NCBI GenBank assembly: GCA_950295325.1
Contig: OX485806.1
Location: 44,883,169 to 44,947,168, forward strand
Direction of reading: 5' to 3'
DNA from: Polytrichum commune
Taxonomy: Eukaryota; Streptophyta; Polytrichopsida; Polytrichales; Polytrichaceae
Length of the DNA: 64,000 bases
The translations under genes were made by a program, and so were the position numbers. The stretch's first letter is position 1; each line of letters begins with the position of its first letter. Below are positions 22,773 through 36,623 of this stretch, piece by piece. The notes beneath the pieces were generated by a model. The model saw only the letters and a list, made by a program, of their open reading frames with translations. It was not told the DNA's origin and ran no database searches.

Positions 22773-24576
22773 CCAGGAAAAAAAAAACTTCTCGACTTTA
22801 GGTGTTGTGAATTTGTAATAGTTCCAAACTCCAAGGTATGCCGGGGCGGGGTGCTCTTGGAGTTGGAGACGATTTTGGCTGTGCATTTCTTCTTGGTGAC
22901 AACATGCATGGCCCAACATGCCTTGGATATGTTGTAAGAAATACGATCAATATGCCAGAGCTTCTCGTCCACTTCGGATTCTTATACAGTATTGACACGG
23001 AAAAAATCAAGAACAGTGGGAGGGGGTGGTGGAACATCTAGCACTGACAAAGAGGACTCCTCGACGATGATAGGCAAAGGTGAAGCATGAGATCTTGTGG
23101 TTCTCTAAGCGACACAAAGGCGAGAGAATTTGATGGTGTCGAGGTGGTGGGTTTCATCGTCAGCTCCAATGGGTGTGTCGGTTTGCATTTTTGCGATCTG
23201 AATACCTCAGCACCCTCAAGGTGGGGACTACAGGTGCATAATTCATCCCCACCGGGCATGTCAAGGAGAACCTTCTGTAGAACAGCAGGGTCACCAATAC
23301 GTTGAGCACGACGTTGAGTACATCGAAGCTTGACTTCTTCTTTGCTAGGGCCATCACCCCCAATGCCACCCTTTAGAAATTGATGGTACGCTACAACTTG
23401 GAGGAACGCTCGAATATAGTCATCCACAGTAGCCACGTATAGATCACCACCCTTGTTGCCGGACACTTGAAGCCATTTGTTGTGAATGGATTTGGCAAGG
23501 TTGCAATTGGGCATTTGTGCAAATTCCTCGGCGGTCATGATTTTCTCCTGCACAATGGAATGGCAATGTAAGAAATAAGCAAAGCTTGGGAAAATAAAAC
23601 AAAAAACAAAAAACAAATAATAAAAACACTAAAAACACACCAATTCCATGAAACCACCCCATTGTCGATATCGGAAGTGCCAGAAGGCTAGCCAAAGTTG
23701 AAGGTGTTTCAATCCATCCTCGAAGGTGCAGTTAGACGAAGCCCACCAGGCCTTGATGGCGAGGTACCTCGTCTCTGCCTCCAGCATAGAGGATGCGTTG
23801 CGATATTAGAGGCAGAGACGCTTGTGTTGATCTTGCAAGTCGTGTTTGATATAGAGTTTGGTGTGTTTTTCCAAAGACTGGGTCCAATGGAAGTAGCAAG
23901 TTCTCTCGCGCCCATCGATGGGAACCTTTGTATCTCTGGACCCGTAGACAATCCTGACGGCATTCCAATTGGCTTGCGCACTGTCCGCCATGAAGCCTTT
24001 GAAATGAGGCTTGGGGATTCCATGGCAAGCCATGACGTGGTTGAGGTTATGCTAGAATAGCACTTGAGCATCCTTGTCCTTGGATTGGAAATCGCAGCAA
24101 GCGATGGTCATGGCGCGCTGGTAGGTTCCGTCATATATGTGGCAGGCCATGGTGGTCCACTTGGCGATGCATTTGACATGGTCGGAAATGATCCAAGCAT
24201 GCTCAAGATCCCCGCCAGGTTGCATGCGCCTAACCAAGTCGACCCCACTACCAGGGCCGACCTTCGACATCTTAAAAACAAAAAATTTGTCCGTCTGGTC
24301 ACCCTGGCCTAGGAATTGATTCCGCTGGACATAGGCCCAAGTGCTGACACCTCTAAGCTTGGCGATGCCATCCATAACTCCCAACCTACGTAAATATTTG
24401 AAGGTTGGAACTTTGTTTTGGAGGTGGGGGGAATTCAATTCCTTGCACCGATAAAAAACAGTCTTAAGTTCTTCCAACGAAAGAAGTTGATGAGGGTCAC
24501 TATCATTACGGAGGAGGAACTCACCCACAAGATCTTTGTTGGCTTCAAGAACAATTTTGCTATGAGTGGCTTTCAA
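22773..24576 (-). pseudogene. MULE transposase copy 2, catalytic part, 5'-truncated
   Basis: The reading begins near 24,576 (KATHSKIVLEANKDLVGEF), within the segment that follows the zinc finger in copy 1. The N-terminal domain is absent. Visible are GPGSGVDLVRRMQPGGDLEH (intact where copy 1 is split), Asp in CHIYDGTY, Asp in FMADSAQANW and the C-x2-H signature RTCYFHW. Stops at 24,052-24,054 (TAG for Trp) and 23,806-23,808 (TAA for Gln) interrupt the core. The intron at 23,548-23,640 is in the same position as in copy 1. The second exon (NKWLQVSGNKGGDLYVATVD) has further stops and a frame change near 23,150, then CTAKIV and SRSFFF before S2-D cuts it. It is a dead relic of a DNA transposase. 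Confidence 0.8.
23548..23640 (-). other. GT-AG intron in MULE copy 2
   Basis: On the - strand the donor reads TTG|GTGTGTTTTT and the acceptor CATTGTGCAG|GAG. The length is 93 bp, and the position matches the copy 1 intron. Confidence 0.8.
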
Positions 24577-25950
24577 CTTCCAACTTCAAAAATTCATAGT
24601 AAATTTATTACTACTTGGATCTGGGCTTTCCTTACACCATTGGAAAGCTATTAACATGATCTAACTAGGAAAAATATTATATTAGCAGGTTAAGCTAAGA
24701 TGAATCCAACAGACTCTCTGTAATGCAGCAGTCAACAAAGAAAAATCTCAAACTACATATCCCGCCTTCAACAATTCATATCTAATTCAAATCTTATTCA
24801 AATCAAACGTTCTAAACAATCTTGGAAAGCTAGACAAAAGTTGAATTTGAAAAAAAATATAACTTTTCAAAATTAAAACTTTTATTGGGCTAGCAGGTCT
24901 GATCCAGTAGCCGCTATCCAAATGACCACCCAGTTTTTTCTATTCCATCTTTGAAAATTCATAACTAATTACCTGCTTAACCAAATCACAAATGGGAAAC
25001 GACTATGGATAACTATACAAAATCTCTCTAAAAAAAAAATGAGAAGTATTTTTTTCTAGCTCATGAACCAAGCTTTCAAGGCATTGGCAGCTGAGGTCTA
25101 CAATGCCTCCACTTGCAATCCTACAATCCAACCTACCCCTACAAAATAAAGGAATAAATTTTTGGTATTTTAATAAACACACATTCTAACTAGGAGAGAA
25201 AATAGAGGAATTTCTTAAGTCTTTCTATTAGGCCATTGATAATGTAAAATATAATTTTTTCCTAACTACATTGAAGCAGAGCTCCGCCCAAGCATTAGAA
25301 GAAGAGAGTTTGAACAAAGTGGAAGGAGGGGTTTTTAAACCCTCTCAAAAAAAGGTTGGACCCCTCCGCCACGGGCTCCATTCTTCGAAGTCTTTCCACA
25401 ATTTCGGCTCGGGGGTTTTTCCGATTGACGTTGCCACCTTCTCGCCGAGGTGGCTCAGACGGGAAACCATAGAAATTTTTTTAAATTTTCGCCATAAAGT
25501 TGGCAAGTGGACAAGTAGCCCCCTTGCTTTTTTTTTTTTTTCCTTCAAATATCCTTAAGCCGATTTTGTCTGCTTACACCAAACACCTTCAATAGTCTTG
25601 TGTGGCCCCTATTAACTAATAAACTAATATTTTCTTACCTAGCAACTACTAACATTTGCTTAGCTAGCATCTACGAACATTTGTTTAGCTAGCATCTACT
25701 AATTTAAATCTTAGCTAGTTGTTTTTACTAGCTATCATATTTTTTCTACTTTGTTATTTTCTAGCACTATTTAGTTTTCATTTTGAATTTTTTTTTCTAG
25801 GCTAAATGCTAAATGAACTAATTTTCCCTAAATACCCTATCAATTTTAAATGTTAATGCAAATATTCTAACTAAAAGTAATCCTGTGGAGTGGTGGACCA
25901 CTCCAAGGGTTCACATGACTTCTTTTGGCTAAAGCCATTTTCTAGTGAGG
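24577..25950. other. AT-rich, no supportable gene
   Basis: The transposase homology ends abruptly near 24,577. The following DNA is AT-rich with poly-A/T runs and repeated ACTAACATTTGCTTAGCTAG-like words around 25,640-25,720. A GC-richer patch at 25,340-25,470 (CCCTCCGCCACGGGCTCC) has only an incidental ORF. Confidence 0.5.
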
Positions 25951-27973
25951 TATAAGCCCAAAATTGTGCTCACATGTCAACTTAATATTAAAAATCACAA
26001 AAACCTTAAAATTTTGTTGCTTGAGTTGTTAAAGAAATAAGAGAATAGTGATGTATTAAAGATTAGATGTAGTTGAGTTCATTTAGATTTAATTGAATTA
26101 AGTATTGAGGTTTAAGTTTTAAAATTAAAAAACCAAAAGAAAATTGTAAAGTAGTTTTTCAAGTGTTGAATTAGGCTTGAAGTTAGTTAGTTTATGGCCA
26201 AGGTTAGTGTTTGTTTTAGGAGGGGGGCTTAGGGATTTTGTGGGAGCCAACCAACGGAGGGGCATCAACTGAAAAGTAGTTAGGTTTTCCGAGAGGGGGT
26301 CTCTGGAATCCGGTGTGGCTCTCCAGTTTTCTTTCTCTGCGGATGAGGATAGCAGTTGCGGCTGGCCAGAGCGGCGAAGCTCCCTGGCTGCGGTTGCTTG
26401 AAGGTGAGACAAATGAGAGGATGGTGCTAAACCCTTGCACTAGAGCTCAAAAGAGGATCATGCCGTGAACTGTACTAGGGTGACATCCAGTAGATGGGTT
26501 GTTAGCATGAGAAGTTCGGGAGCTGGTTTGATGGAAAGAGTTCGGCACCGAATAGCGGCACGTGCAGGCAAAGGCCTTGAGAGAGCCCAGGCTGCTGTTT
26601 GTTTCATAACAAGAATAGAGAAGGTAGAAACAGCAAGGGAAGTTGGGAGAAACGTCATCTCAGGCTGCCAAACGAAGAACCTAGAGAATGGAAGCAGAAG
26701 GAGCGAAGCTGTCAGCTCCCAGATCTGGAGGCAACCGCGGCCGAGGCATGAGCGGCAGTAATTACTAGGACAGCGAGGCGAGGATCGAAACCTCACCGTA
26801 GAAAGTGGAGTATAGACGAAGATATGTAGGAGCTGGAAGGATTTTGGATGCAGAAGGTTGCAAATCAGGCGTCATTAATCAAGGGAATTTGCCAGTACCA
26901 GCTGCGTTCTACAATTCTGCAATTTGGGGAATATTGTCACTGTTGGTTAACTCAACCTTGGGTGGTGTCGGAGGGAGTTCCACTACTCCATTTTAATTCA
27001 GGTAGCAGCAATGCTGCAAGCCTTGAGGCAGGTGTGATCTCATTCAACGCTGACCAATGAGGATTCGAGAAGTATAGATCTATCTGGTTGTTATTGGGTC
27101 AAGGAAATTCTGCAGCAGAGTTGATTGGACGAGGAGAAAATCGAGGATCATCAACCTACCTTTGTCTCCTGGGTGGAGGTGTGAACTGCGATTAGATGAA
27201 GCGGCAGTCAATCCACTCCTGGAATTGACAGAGTGGTCTGGGAGGAGGTGTTGGGATCCTCGAAACAGGGGAGGGTTAGGGAATTCGGTGAAAGAGCTAA
27301 AGTGCCGAGCGAAGCCGCAGCTGGCCGTTGTGCTCTGGCCACAGAGATGAGGAAGCAGTGAGATGGGCCTCGAGGGAGTGCAAAACTGTGCACCTTCTTG
27401 AGCTAGAACAATGCAATCAAATTCGTAGGACTTTATGTAGCTGTCACAAGCTTGCTGGATGCTAGGGAAGGCTACATTCCCAGGGGGAAGAGGAGCAGCT
27501 CTTAGACTTGAAACATGGGAGAGTCTGAGCAAGGCAGGGGAGACAGAGCCAGTACTAGCCTAGAAATGAAAATCTTAATTAACTATAAATTAATGGGCAT
27601 GAATAAGGATGGTTCAGTAGGATGTTAGCGAGGTGGGGGTTGAATGATTAGGGGGTGTAGTGAGGGCATGGGAAAGCCAAATGCACAATTGATGTGGTTT
27701 CTATGCCATTAGGGAATAGGTGAGTTTAGTTAATTACTTCATGATTGTGGGTGTATTGGATTAGCATGTGTGGCTATGACTATGAGGGAGAGGAGTATTT
27801 TTAAATATTTGTCACCTCGTTCTCTTGAATAAAAAATTGTGTGTTCAATATTTACATGGTTGGAGCATTGGGAGTTTGGTTCCGAGGGGGCTAAGTGGGG
27901 TCAATCAAGTACATGTGAGCCTTAGGCTTCCACCCGGACTACGACGCATAAGGGTGGGGATTTAGGGCTCACA
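25951..27973 (-). mobile_element. S2-E: reverse-oriented S2 element
   Basis: On the + strand it opens TATAAGCCCAAAATTGTGCTCACATG (first 9 bases terminal) and closes TTTAGGGCTCACA. The reversed hallmark CCACCCGGACTACGACGCAT...AGGGTGGGGA lies near the right end. Flanking 5-mers (TGAGG and TAAAT) do not match, so the target duplication is lost or the element recombined. ORFs inside (for example 27,080-27,532) show no motif. Confidence 0.7.
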
Positions 27974-29624
27974 TAAATGGTGTGTCCGCCGGGAGACAAA
28001 GCGGTAGTAGGAGAAACTTGGAGCTTGGAGCAACGAACATGTGGGAGAGGAAGGAGCACGATTGTGCAAGGTAAGTTTCTTACCTTACTTGTTCAAGTTT
28101 TATTGTTTAAGAGTGTTAGTCAATTTTCTTTCATTTGAAGTAGTTGCATTTTAATTTACGTTTGTGTTGTTTATGGGGAAGGAGCGCGGCACAAGGTGAG
28201 TGTTATAACCCTCTTGGGGATGGCATAATAAGATAACACTAATGGGAAGGTTTATTAGCAAAACTAAATGCCACAGTGGTAATTGAATTTTAGGACGAAC
28301 TAACTTGGGTTCTCACCTCAAAGTGAGTTTCTAAGTTGTTACCTTGGAATCAATTGGGTTAGAGGTAGGTGAGTTGTTCACATTAATTTAGGAAGAGTTT
28401 TTAGCCTAGTAATTTAGGTAGGCTATTGTGAATTGTTGGTTGGAGTCAAGTCGCGGTTGAAAGTGAGTGCTAACTTGCAAGTGGCGAAGATATATTACTT
28501 GAAGTACGCTATTCTTCAAAGTGAAAAAATCAATTAATTAATGAATGATTTTTGGACCTGTCTTTGTCGTTAACCGTTTTATAGGGTAATTCCCTATTTA
28601 TAGTGCCATGTCGGAGACAAGAGGGTGATGCCTCGGTATTGTGGCGAGGGCCAACTTAAGAAAGAGCACGGAGATGAGATTGCACAAACATAGATACCTA
28701 TACAAAGGCATATGAACAATGTTTGAAGTGAGATGATCTCATGTTCTCCTTGTTTGTCCTTTTGTTGATTTTCTTCTCTTCATTGGTTTATACAAAGAAT
28801 ATGGTATAACACATATCCCTCTTCGGACTAGCATGTTAGCCTTATTCTAACCTTATCTTTTTACATGTTTTTTTTTGTATTTCTATTGACTATGAGCAAT
28901 CTAATGCTCTACCTTCTACATGATTCCCATGCATAAAACAATGATTTATTAAATCAATTCTTAGTGCTTTATAATTCAATTGACAATTGCCTTGATACAA
29001 AATTATCAATACAATTGATAAACTCCAATACATATGATAAATCAATTATTTCGCACAATAGAAAATTGATTTGGCATGTTTGAATCACACATATATTCTT
29101 CAAAACATGTTTTATATTAGAGAATTTTTTTAATTGAAGAATTCAAAAAATCTTGCAGAGTTTTGGTGGCCTAAATATTACGTTTTGAGCCCCTTTACCT
29201 AATAAAACTACTACCATTTTTTTAACACTCCTGTAGATATGAAGGTATTTGTCCATCTTTATCAGAATTTGGCCTTTGCAATCCTTATTTTTTGATATCT
29301 CGAGACTATAGCCTATTTTTATATGTTAATTTAGGAGATTCCAGTTCATACAAACTTTTATTCTCACTAAAATCTTGTTTGAGTTAAAAAAAAAGAAAAA
29401 ATTAATATCACAATCCCTCCCTTTTGTATTGGGATTGAGGTATAGATGCCTATCTCCAAATCCATCCAAGACTGCACTCTCATGTTAGATGGTCTCAATG
29501 AGTCCCGACGCCTTAGCACGTCATATGTGGAAACGATGCACCCACATTGTAAGGTTGTTTTTGATAAGCAACAAACAAAATGTGAATTGACCCCCTACAC
29601 ATTGTTGATGCTCCAAGATGCTAG
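27974..29624. other. No gene; fragment of an older dispersed repeat at 28,680-28,925
   Basis: Words such as GACTATGAGCAATCTAATGCTCTACC (28,889 on) recur in diverged form at 37,702-37,733 (GACTACGAGCAACCTAATG), with a similar upstream stretch. This marks a second dispersed family that S1-B has interrupted. The rest is AT-rich without a supported ORF. Confidence 0.5.
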
Positions 29625-29629
29625 ATGGT

Positions 29630-32419
29630 TGTGAGCAAGATTCATCAACCACCCTTGAATGCGTCCTAGTCCGGGTGGAGAATTATTTTTCACACGACCT
29701 AGGTTATAATTCACATGTGCACCCTTGTTCCATTTAATGGTGAGACAACTAGTGAGTGTAACACCGTTTTTATTAAGACACTCAATCATTCACAAACATT
29801 TGAGTCATTTTGCAATGTCAACAAGCGCCAAGCCTACCAAAACACTCTCGAACCCTAATCTACTTACCCTACTTCTACACTTCCATCCACTGCGCCATTA
29901 TTTCACTCGTGCTTTCAAATCCATTAATGACAACTCAATTTTACATCCACTCAAGCTTGCTCTCCTCTAGCAACACGTGGTGGGACTCCACCTCCACACC
30001 AGCAACGTTGAAGAGAATAGCCCAACCGAACCTCAGAACCTCACCCTGGAATTTCAGCGTGTTCTTTCTTCTTCACTTCATCTTGTTCCCTCTTCAAGTT
30101 CCTTCTTGCTCATGCACAACTTTGCCACTCTAGCACTACATCCAAAATGGCTCCATAGCAGCCGGTGATCCTCAAGAGAGTCTCCCACCATTGATTTACC
30201 CTGCGCCAAGAACTCCTTTCCCAACACAACGCTAAGAGTAGGGGCTGCTTCCCCAATTGCAAAAACAGATGCAACCAAAGACAACACAACAGAGAACACA
30301 AAGAAATCCCCAAGGTCCCACACCACTTCAGTACTTATGTGCTAGGAACCTGAGTGATCAATTAAATGGCTAACTAGACCTCACATGCAACCATGGACTT
30401 CACTACCTAAATTTCACAGCAAGTGTGAGTGTGGCAAGAATCATTGAGAAAGAAAAAAACAAAGCAAAGATGCCACTAGTTAGAATGGTTGTACAAGGCG
30501 GCGTATTTAGCAGCAATTCCTTACCCAAAACCTCATGAGGAATTCTAGCCAATCAACGACATGGACATGATAAGAATTGTTTTCGCTCCATTTGTAACGA
30601 GTTATAATGAGCTCGCCACCGAACAATATGTCTTTTGGGATCATCCTGCCCTAGTCATGCAATCATCAATAATTGTTTCACAACCAGTAACTCCAAACAC
30701 CGTGGAGAAAGAACCAATACCTTGACCATTCGGACCTAAGAAGAGGCTCTTCTTGTCTGCTAATATAATTCGAGAGAACTTGACCAAAAATTTGACCTTA
30801 GTCAGCACAAACAATTTGTAATCATGGAATCAAGGGTTGTGTAGTGGTCATCCGAGATCCTTAAGCCTTTTTCATAGGCTTGAATCTGACTCTAACACCA
30901 TAGCCACCGGCCTTGGACCAAAGAGAGTGACCACTCATGCATGAAAAAACCATGAAACGCAACAATCCATCCTCACTACCTCTTTCGACAACTAGGAAAT
31001 TGCCCCATTCATAGGAACCTAATGCACCATTCGACAACCACATTCTTTACTGAACCCTTGCAAACATGAATCAGTGTAACCTAGAGACTAGATGACAACC
31101 ACCAATTGGAAACCACCAAGGGTCATGCTGCAACAACTGACCACTGTGAGTATAGACTTAGCTCAGGGAAATATTGTGGTGGTGAGTGATGCCACGGCTT
31201 TGTTGTAGTCATGGTAGGACACCAGTGGCCTCTCCTCCCAGACCCAAGCCTTGGAAGACCATTTCCCATCTCTACACGGTCCCCTTCGTTCGTATGCTTG
31301 CCACCCTTACATGAACATCCAAACTGCACATCTCCGCTTGTCTATCTTCCCTCTTTTCAGTGTTCCATTCATCAAGAAATCATAGGATTCCTCAACTAAA
31401 TTGCATAGGCTTTCATGTTTGCACCACCGCTAAGTTTGAGTGTCGGGTGTCAAATGCCCGGTTGAAGAGGATACAACTCCCATTGCGTACTCGCGCTCAA
31501 CATTCCCCATGTGCTAATCCGGTGATCCAAGACCTTGATCTCTACCAATTCATCCTTGGTGTACCCTTCCTCAACCGATTTCCTCCAAGATATCACCTCC
31601 ATTCTCACATTATTTGATCACCGCACCCATTACCCATAGGTTGTTGAGATCTAAACTACTCATGATGTGAATGACATTGTTGTCACCATCGATCCTAGCC
31701 GCAGCGGAGCTTTCGCCCTCCACACTCTCACCCCCTTGCTCTCGGATCCTCTCTGCCACACCTTCTCTAACCTCCCATTGCCTTGGATGTCATTTCTCTT
31801 TGTTTAACATCATCACTCTCAGTCTATATTGTACACAAGTTGTACACGAGTGAAGATGCAAGGAAAATTCTACACCGCAGCAACGCTTCCGACCTCTTCT
31901 CTGCCTTTATCTCTTTTTGCCTTCCTTGCCTCTAACTTCTCTAGTTAGTCATTTTGTCTCCCTTAGCATTACAAGTTCACATCGCCTAAGCATCCACTTC
32001 TTTTGCCTCTACCCGATCAACATTCGGCTAGCACAGACACGCTTGCATACACCCATTCGAGGTTGAGGCCGCGCTTCCGTTTCCTACCCCCGGCCTCTCC
32101 CCTGCTCTCGCATACTAAGCTCTCTCTCTCTCTCCTACCTCCCGAGACCCCTTCATTTTTTTATTTTTTTTTTCTCGCATTGCCCGGCATCTTCGGGCCG
32201 CCCCAAAGAAAAAAAACCAGGTTTCTCCTTTCTCCTTGGCCTTGTCTCCCTTGTAAGACTCCACCTTCCTGCACACGGTCATTGCACTTACCTTTTTATT
32301 TTAATTTATTTCTTTTTCTCTCTTCTTAAGGGTGAGGTTCACCTCTTTGGCTTGATTTTTTACTTCCCAATGCTTGCATTAGGGTTAATTAACATGTGAG
32401 CACATTTTTCAGGCTCACA
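29630..32419 (+). mobile_element. S2-F: S2 element with exact target duplication
   Basis: The ends are TGTGAGCA and TTCAGGCTCACA, flanked by exact ATGGT duplications (29,625-29,629 and 32,420-32,424). The 5' hallmark is CCACCCTTGAATGCGTCCTAG and the 3' hallmark ACATGTGAGCACA. At 2,790 bp it is the longest uninterrupted S2 copy. Near the 3' end, CTCCCGAGACCCCTTC and CATCTTCGGGCCGCC match the equivalent part of S2-D. The many short ORFs are probably incidental. Confidence 0.85.
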
Positions 32420-32424
32420 ATGGT

Positions 32425-35400
32425 TGGAATTTCCAAGAGAATTTGATGCTTTTTGACTAAGGCCATATTGGATGATGGAAACATACCCCAATAACTCCAT
32501 TCAATTGGGCACCTTGGATGGCATTTATTTCTCAACCCGCATTAATGGCGAACATTGTAAAACCTACACGTATCACACCAACTTTACTACTTCTAGTGCC
32601 AAACTATGTCTCCCTCATTCTTAACACCATATTAACAGTGCATTTTTACACAAAATCCCCATTTCAAGGTTAATTACCACCATAAAATAAGTAGTTGCAA
32701 AATACATGGATACTAAGATCTAATGACTACCATCCAATTATGACCGTGGAACCCAATGGAATGTAGCTGCAAATGGCCGTAGATGTTTATTGTTAGATGT
32801 AGGTATTGCTAGATCTACGGCCGGTAAGGCTTTGTGGTTGGAAAGGAATGGTTTGCAAAAATTAGCGCGGGCGTGACTCTCACTCTCTCTCTCGCGATTA
32901 AGACACTCTTTCTCCATTCTCCATGTAAATAGAGGCCTAAAGCCCCTAGAATGCTAGCAAAATGAGTAATGAATAAATTTTTTTGAACCATGTTGGATTA
33001 TTATTGTATGGATTTGTGATAGTTGGAGCGAAGGCCACAACTAGTTGCAGTTTGAGGTTGTATTGTTGTTATTTGCATAAGATTCTGGTTATATAAGTTT
33101 TTGTTTGCATTAACTTCTAGTTTCATTAGCTTTTGGTTACATTATCTTCTATTGCATCAACTTCTAGTTGATTTGCTTCAGTTGCATTGTTGGTTGTTAA
33201 GTGTTTTGCGGCGTTTGAGGCTCAAAGACATTAAATAGAAATAGAAATAGAGTAAGTAGTTAGAGATAGACATTGACTTTGGGATTACAATACAAATTAA
33301 GTTAATGACTAAAGCTAGAGCTAAAACTCTAGCTTTAATCTTGACTATAATGTTGGCTTGGAGGGTGGCAAAGAGTTATCCATCTGAGTAATATTCATTA
33401 AAAAGGTGGCTTATCCCTCAATCCTCCTATTACTTGGCTAACCTAGCCAAGGGTGGCTGGTATGGAAATTTGTAGAAGTTAGGTACCTTAAGCAACCCCA
33501 TTTTTGCAGTAGTGATGGATGAATTTTGGATGAAGACCAGTTTTGTAAAGGAAGGTATAATGGACTTAGGTGGTTTGCATGGATGAATGTGATGCACAAA
33601 TGAATGTAATAAAATTGAATAATTATAGGAGATAAAACGTCATAGTTTAGAGGCATAAGAATAACCCACCCATCCAACCAATTTTGTGGGTTGTTACTTT
33701 GATTGGAATAACAATTGTCACCACAGTTACCTAAATAAATCTTAAGGAAACCATATATATGGAATTATGATAGCTAGTGCCTTACAACTAGAAGAAAGTA
33801 AGGAGAAGCTAAAGAATGCACAAAAAAACGAAGAAGTTTGTGGATGCTATAAATACAAAAAAATTCCATAAAAATTTGTTTTTTGAATTTCTGAAAGACT
33901 GTAGAACCAAATACAAAAATTATTTTTGGTACCATAAAAATAAGCTCATATATTATTTAAAATTAAGCAAACACAAAATATGCCTCATTTACAATCATGG
34001 AGCAATTACCTTTTTAATGAGCTCCATGTTGTGTTGCAAATGTGCAGTTATGATCATCTTTGGTGTTAGTATTCTTTTTATGTTGTTTTTTGCCTTGTTG
34101 CAAAAATGTGCAATGTGGTTTTCTTTGCCACAATAGTATCATGTCTTGATGTCTTTGCGTTAAGATGGATTGGCCATTATGCCTAGACACAACACCAATG
34201 TGCCATCATCACCTTCACATTTTTATTTTTTTATTTTCTTTGACATTTCATGTATTAAACATACTATAATATATGTAGAGCCACCAAACTCACATTGCAC
34301 AACCATGAGGAATGCGGGAGAGAAACTGTAGAGACGAAAAAAAATCTTAGAGATGAAGACAAAGGCTTGGATTTGTGAGCAACCCTCGGGAACTAGCTTG
34401 GGAACATGACACCATGCAAAATGTGGGCAGCTATGAAAAATGTTGATTTTGTTGAGAACATAAGTGTGAACATCTAGTTAATTTATAGGATTAGTTTTTG
34501 GATAAAAATTGAGTAGACAAAGAGACATGCCCAAGGAATGATAATCCATTGGATGAACCTAACTATCTCCACTAGTTTTTAATGAATGTGGAGAATGGAT
34601 TTTCATGGGATGCATCGGAATGCCATGGCACATCTAGGCATTTATGTGAAATAATTCTTATAACTCTCATGGGTACATATTCATTAGAAATTAGTCATAT
34701 TATGTAGAAAAAAATTGTAATTAATAACATACAAAACTTATAATATACAATTTGAATATTTTTTAATATGGGAAGGAAGAATAATTGCTCAATCAAGTAA
34801 CTCTAGATCCTATATAAAGAAGACACATAGGGCACTTAAAGTACTTTGTTTTAACTATGAGCATCTTAGATGAACATCGCAAAAATATATCGCGAGGGTA
34901 TTTTTAAATTTATTTGTGAAGACTCTTTAAAAAACCTTTTTGAGATTCTTTGGAAGGTTGAATGAAAAAACCTTTAGAAATCAAAGGGTTCATAAAAATT
35001 AACCATATTTAAACTCCAAGTCTTAGAAGATAGAGCGACCAACACACTTGTCCACTAAATGTAGAATTTAGGGAATACAACAAAAGGTCACTTCAAAAAT
35101 AGAAGAAAGAACAAACAAAACTCTTGGATGTCAAAAGTAGAAGATAGAACAACCAACAACAAAATGTTACTTTAAAATAGTGAAATCAACCAAATGGTTA
35201 TTTGGAAGAAGAAGATAGAAAAAATAAACAAAATCTAAAACTACTTGGAATTTTTCAAGGATGGAGGAAACAAAAAAATAACACTTGAACTTCAACCCAA
35301 GAGGAATCAACAAAATGATCTCAAATTTTAAATTTGGGGATATCAACGCAAATACTTGGAATAAGAAATACTAACAAAAATATTTGGAGAAATCAAACAA

Positions 35401-36519
35401 ACTTTGATACTAAAATAAAAACATGTGAATAAATTATTTGGAAAAGCTAACCAAAAATTATCTCAGGCTTAAGGACTTTGGAATAATACTAAACAAAACA
35501 AAGAGTGACATCCTTGAAAAAAAATGCATGTAATATAAGGAATGTTCTCCAAAACTTGTATTATTACCAAAATCGGACATGACAAACTAACTTTGATTTA
35601 CCTACCAACAAATATTATTCTAAATGAGCATCGGATTTGAGATTTTGAAATAAGCTTGAAATAATGTCCAAAATATAATCACAATGTGCAAAAAACATCA
35701 TTCAAAAATAGATATAAAAAAATGAGGATCATGAAGTGCCATCAAATAGGCCAAACCAACCATCACCTTGCATTCAAATTTTAAACTAGGATTTTACATC
35801 ACAGTAAACATCTTATTATTCTGAGTGGATTTGGTTTTCTTAATGGAATGAGGGACCTATATGCAAATGTTTCCACTCATCTTGAACCTTGATTAAGTAT
35901 TGGAATTAAAAATGGATAGATGTAATTTTGATATATGCCATGTAAGTTGTGAAATAAATGGCAATATTTACAATCGATATTATTTATTTGAAATGATGTT
36001 GGAAATATAAATATATTTACTAAGACACTCAACTTTCACATCAAGGTCTTAAGGGAACATGATCTTGAAAAACTTAAAAACCAAATCCATGGAGAATTCT
36101 AAGGGGTTGAAAAAACTCTTGAAAACGTATATAAATATAATAATATATGTAATGTAACATATATCTCAAATGATCTCAATACCCTCAAATGTGCACAATT
36201 GCATTCCATAATCTCAAATCAAACCCTCTTCAATTCAAATGACCTTCAACACATCCAAAGATGCACAAATGCATTCAATCAACTCAAAAATCACCACTCA
36301 AAAGTACGAAATATGCATTCAAACAATACAAAACACAAATCAACACTTATAACATCCAAATGTGGATTTGTACACCTCCAATGCTCCAATCTCCAAACTT
36401 CCAAGCACCAACAGATGCCCCAAACATGCTCCACCATGAAGCACCCCAAAATCTCATTTGAGCATCAAGACATGTCAAGATCCATTCTTTGACCACCTAG
36501 CAATTAAATCTCTAGAACT
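32425..36519. other. AT-rich, no supportable gene
   Basis: Several kilobases of AT-rich DNA with runs of A and T. Around 35,050-35,450 there is a purine-rich, loosely repetitive stretch (AGAAGATAGAACAACCAAC, AAATCAACCAAA). ORFs at 33,816-34,136 and 36,199-36,492 are low-complexity and unlike any family I know. I see no element termini. Confidence 0.5.
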
Positions 36520-36623
36520 TGCATGAGTGGGTCCATAACCTATTGAAGCATAATAAAAATATAAATTGGATTGCGCAAACATATACACATATACTAAGAC
36601 AATATACAAAGTGAGGGGGTGAG

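Noticed and set aside
25340-25470. GC-rich patch with an ORF on each strand
   Set aside because: Mirror-image open frames and no motif; it is best explained as an unidentified repeat fragment.
27080-27532. 150-codon - strand ORF in S2-E
   Set aside because: No recognisable domain and no match to the other S2 copies.
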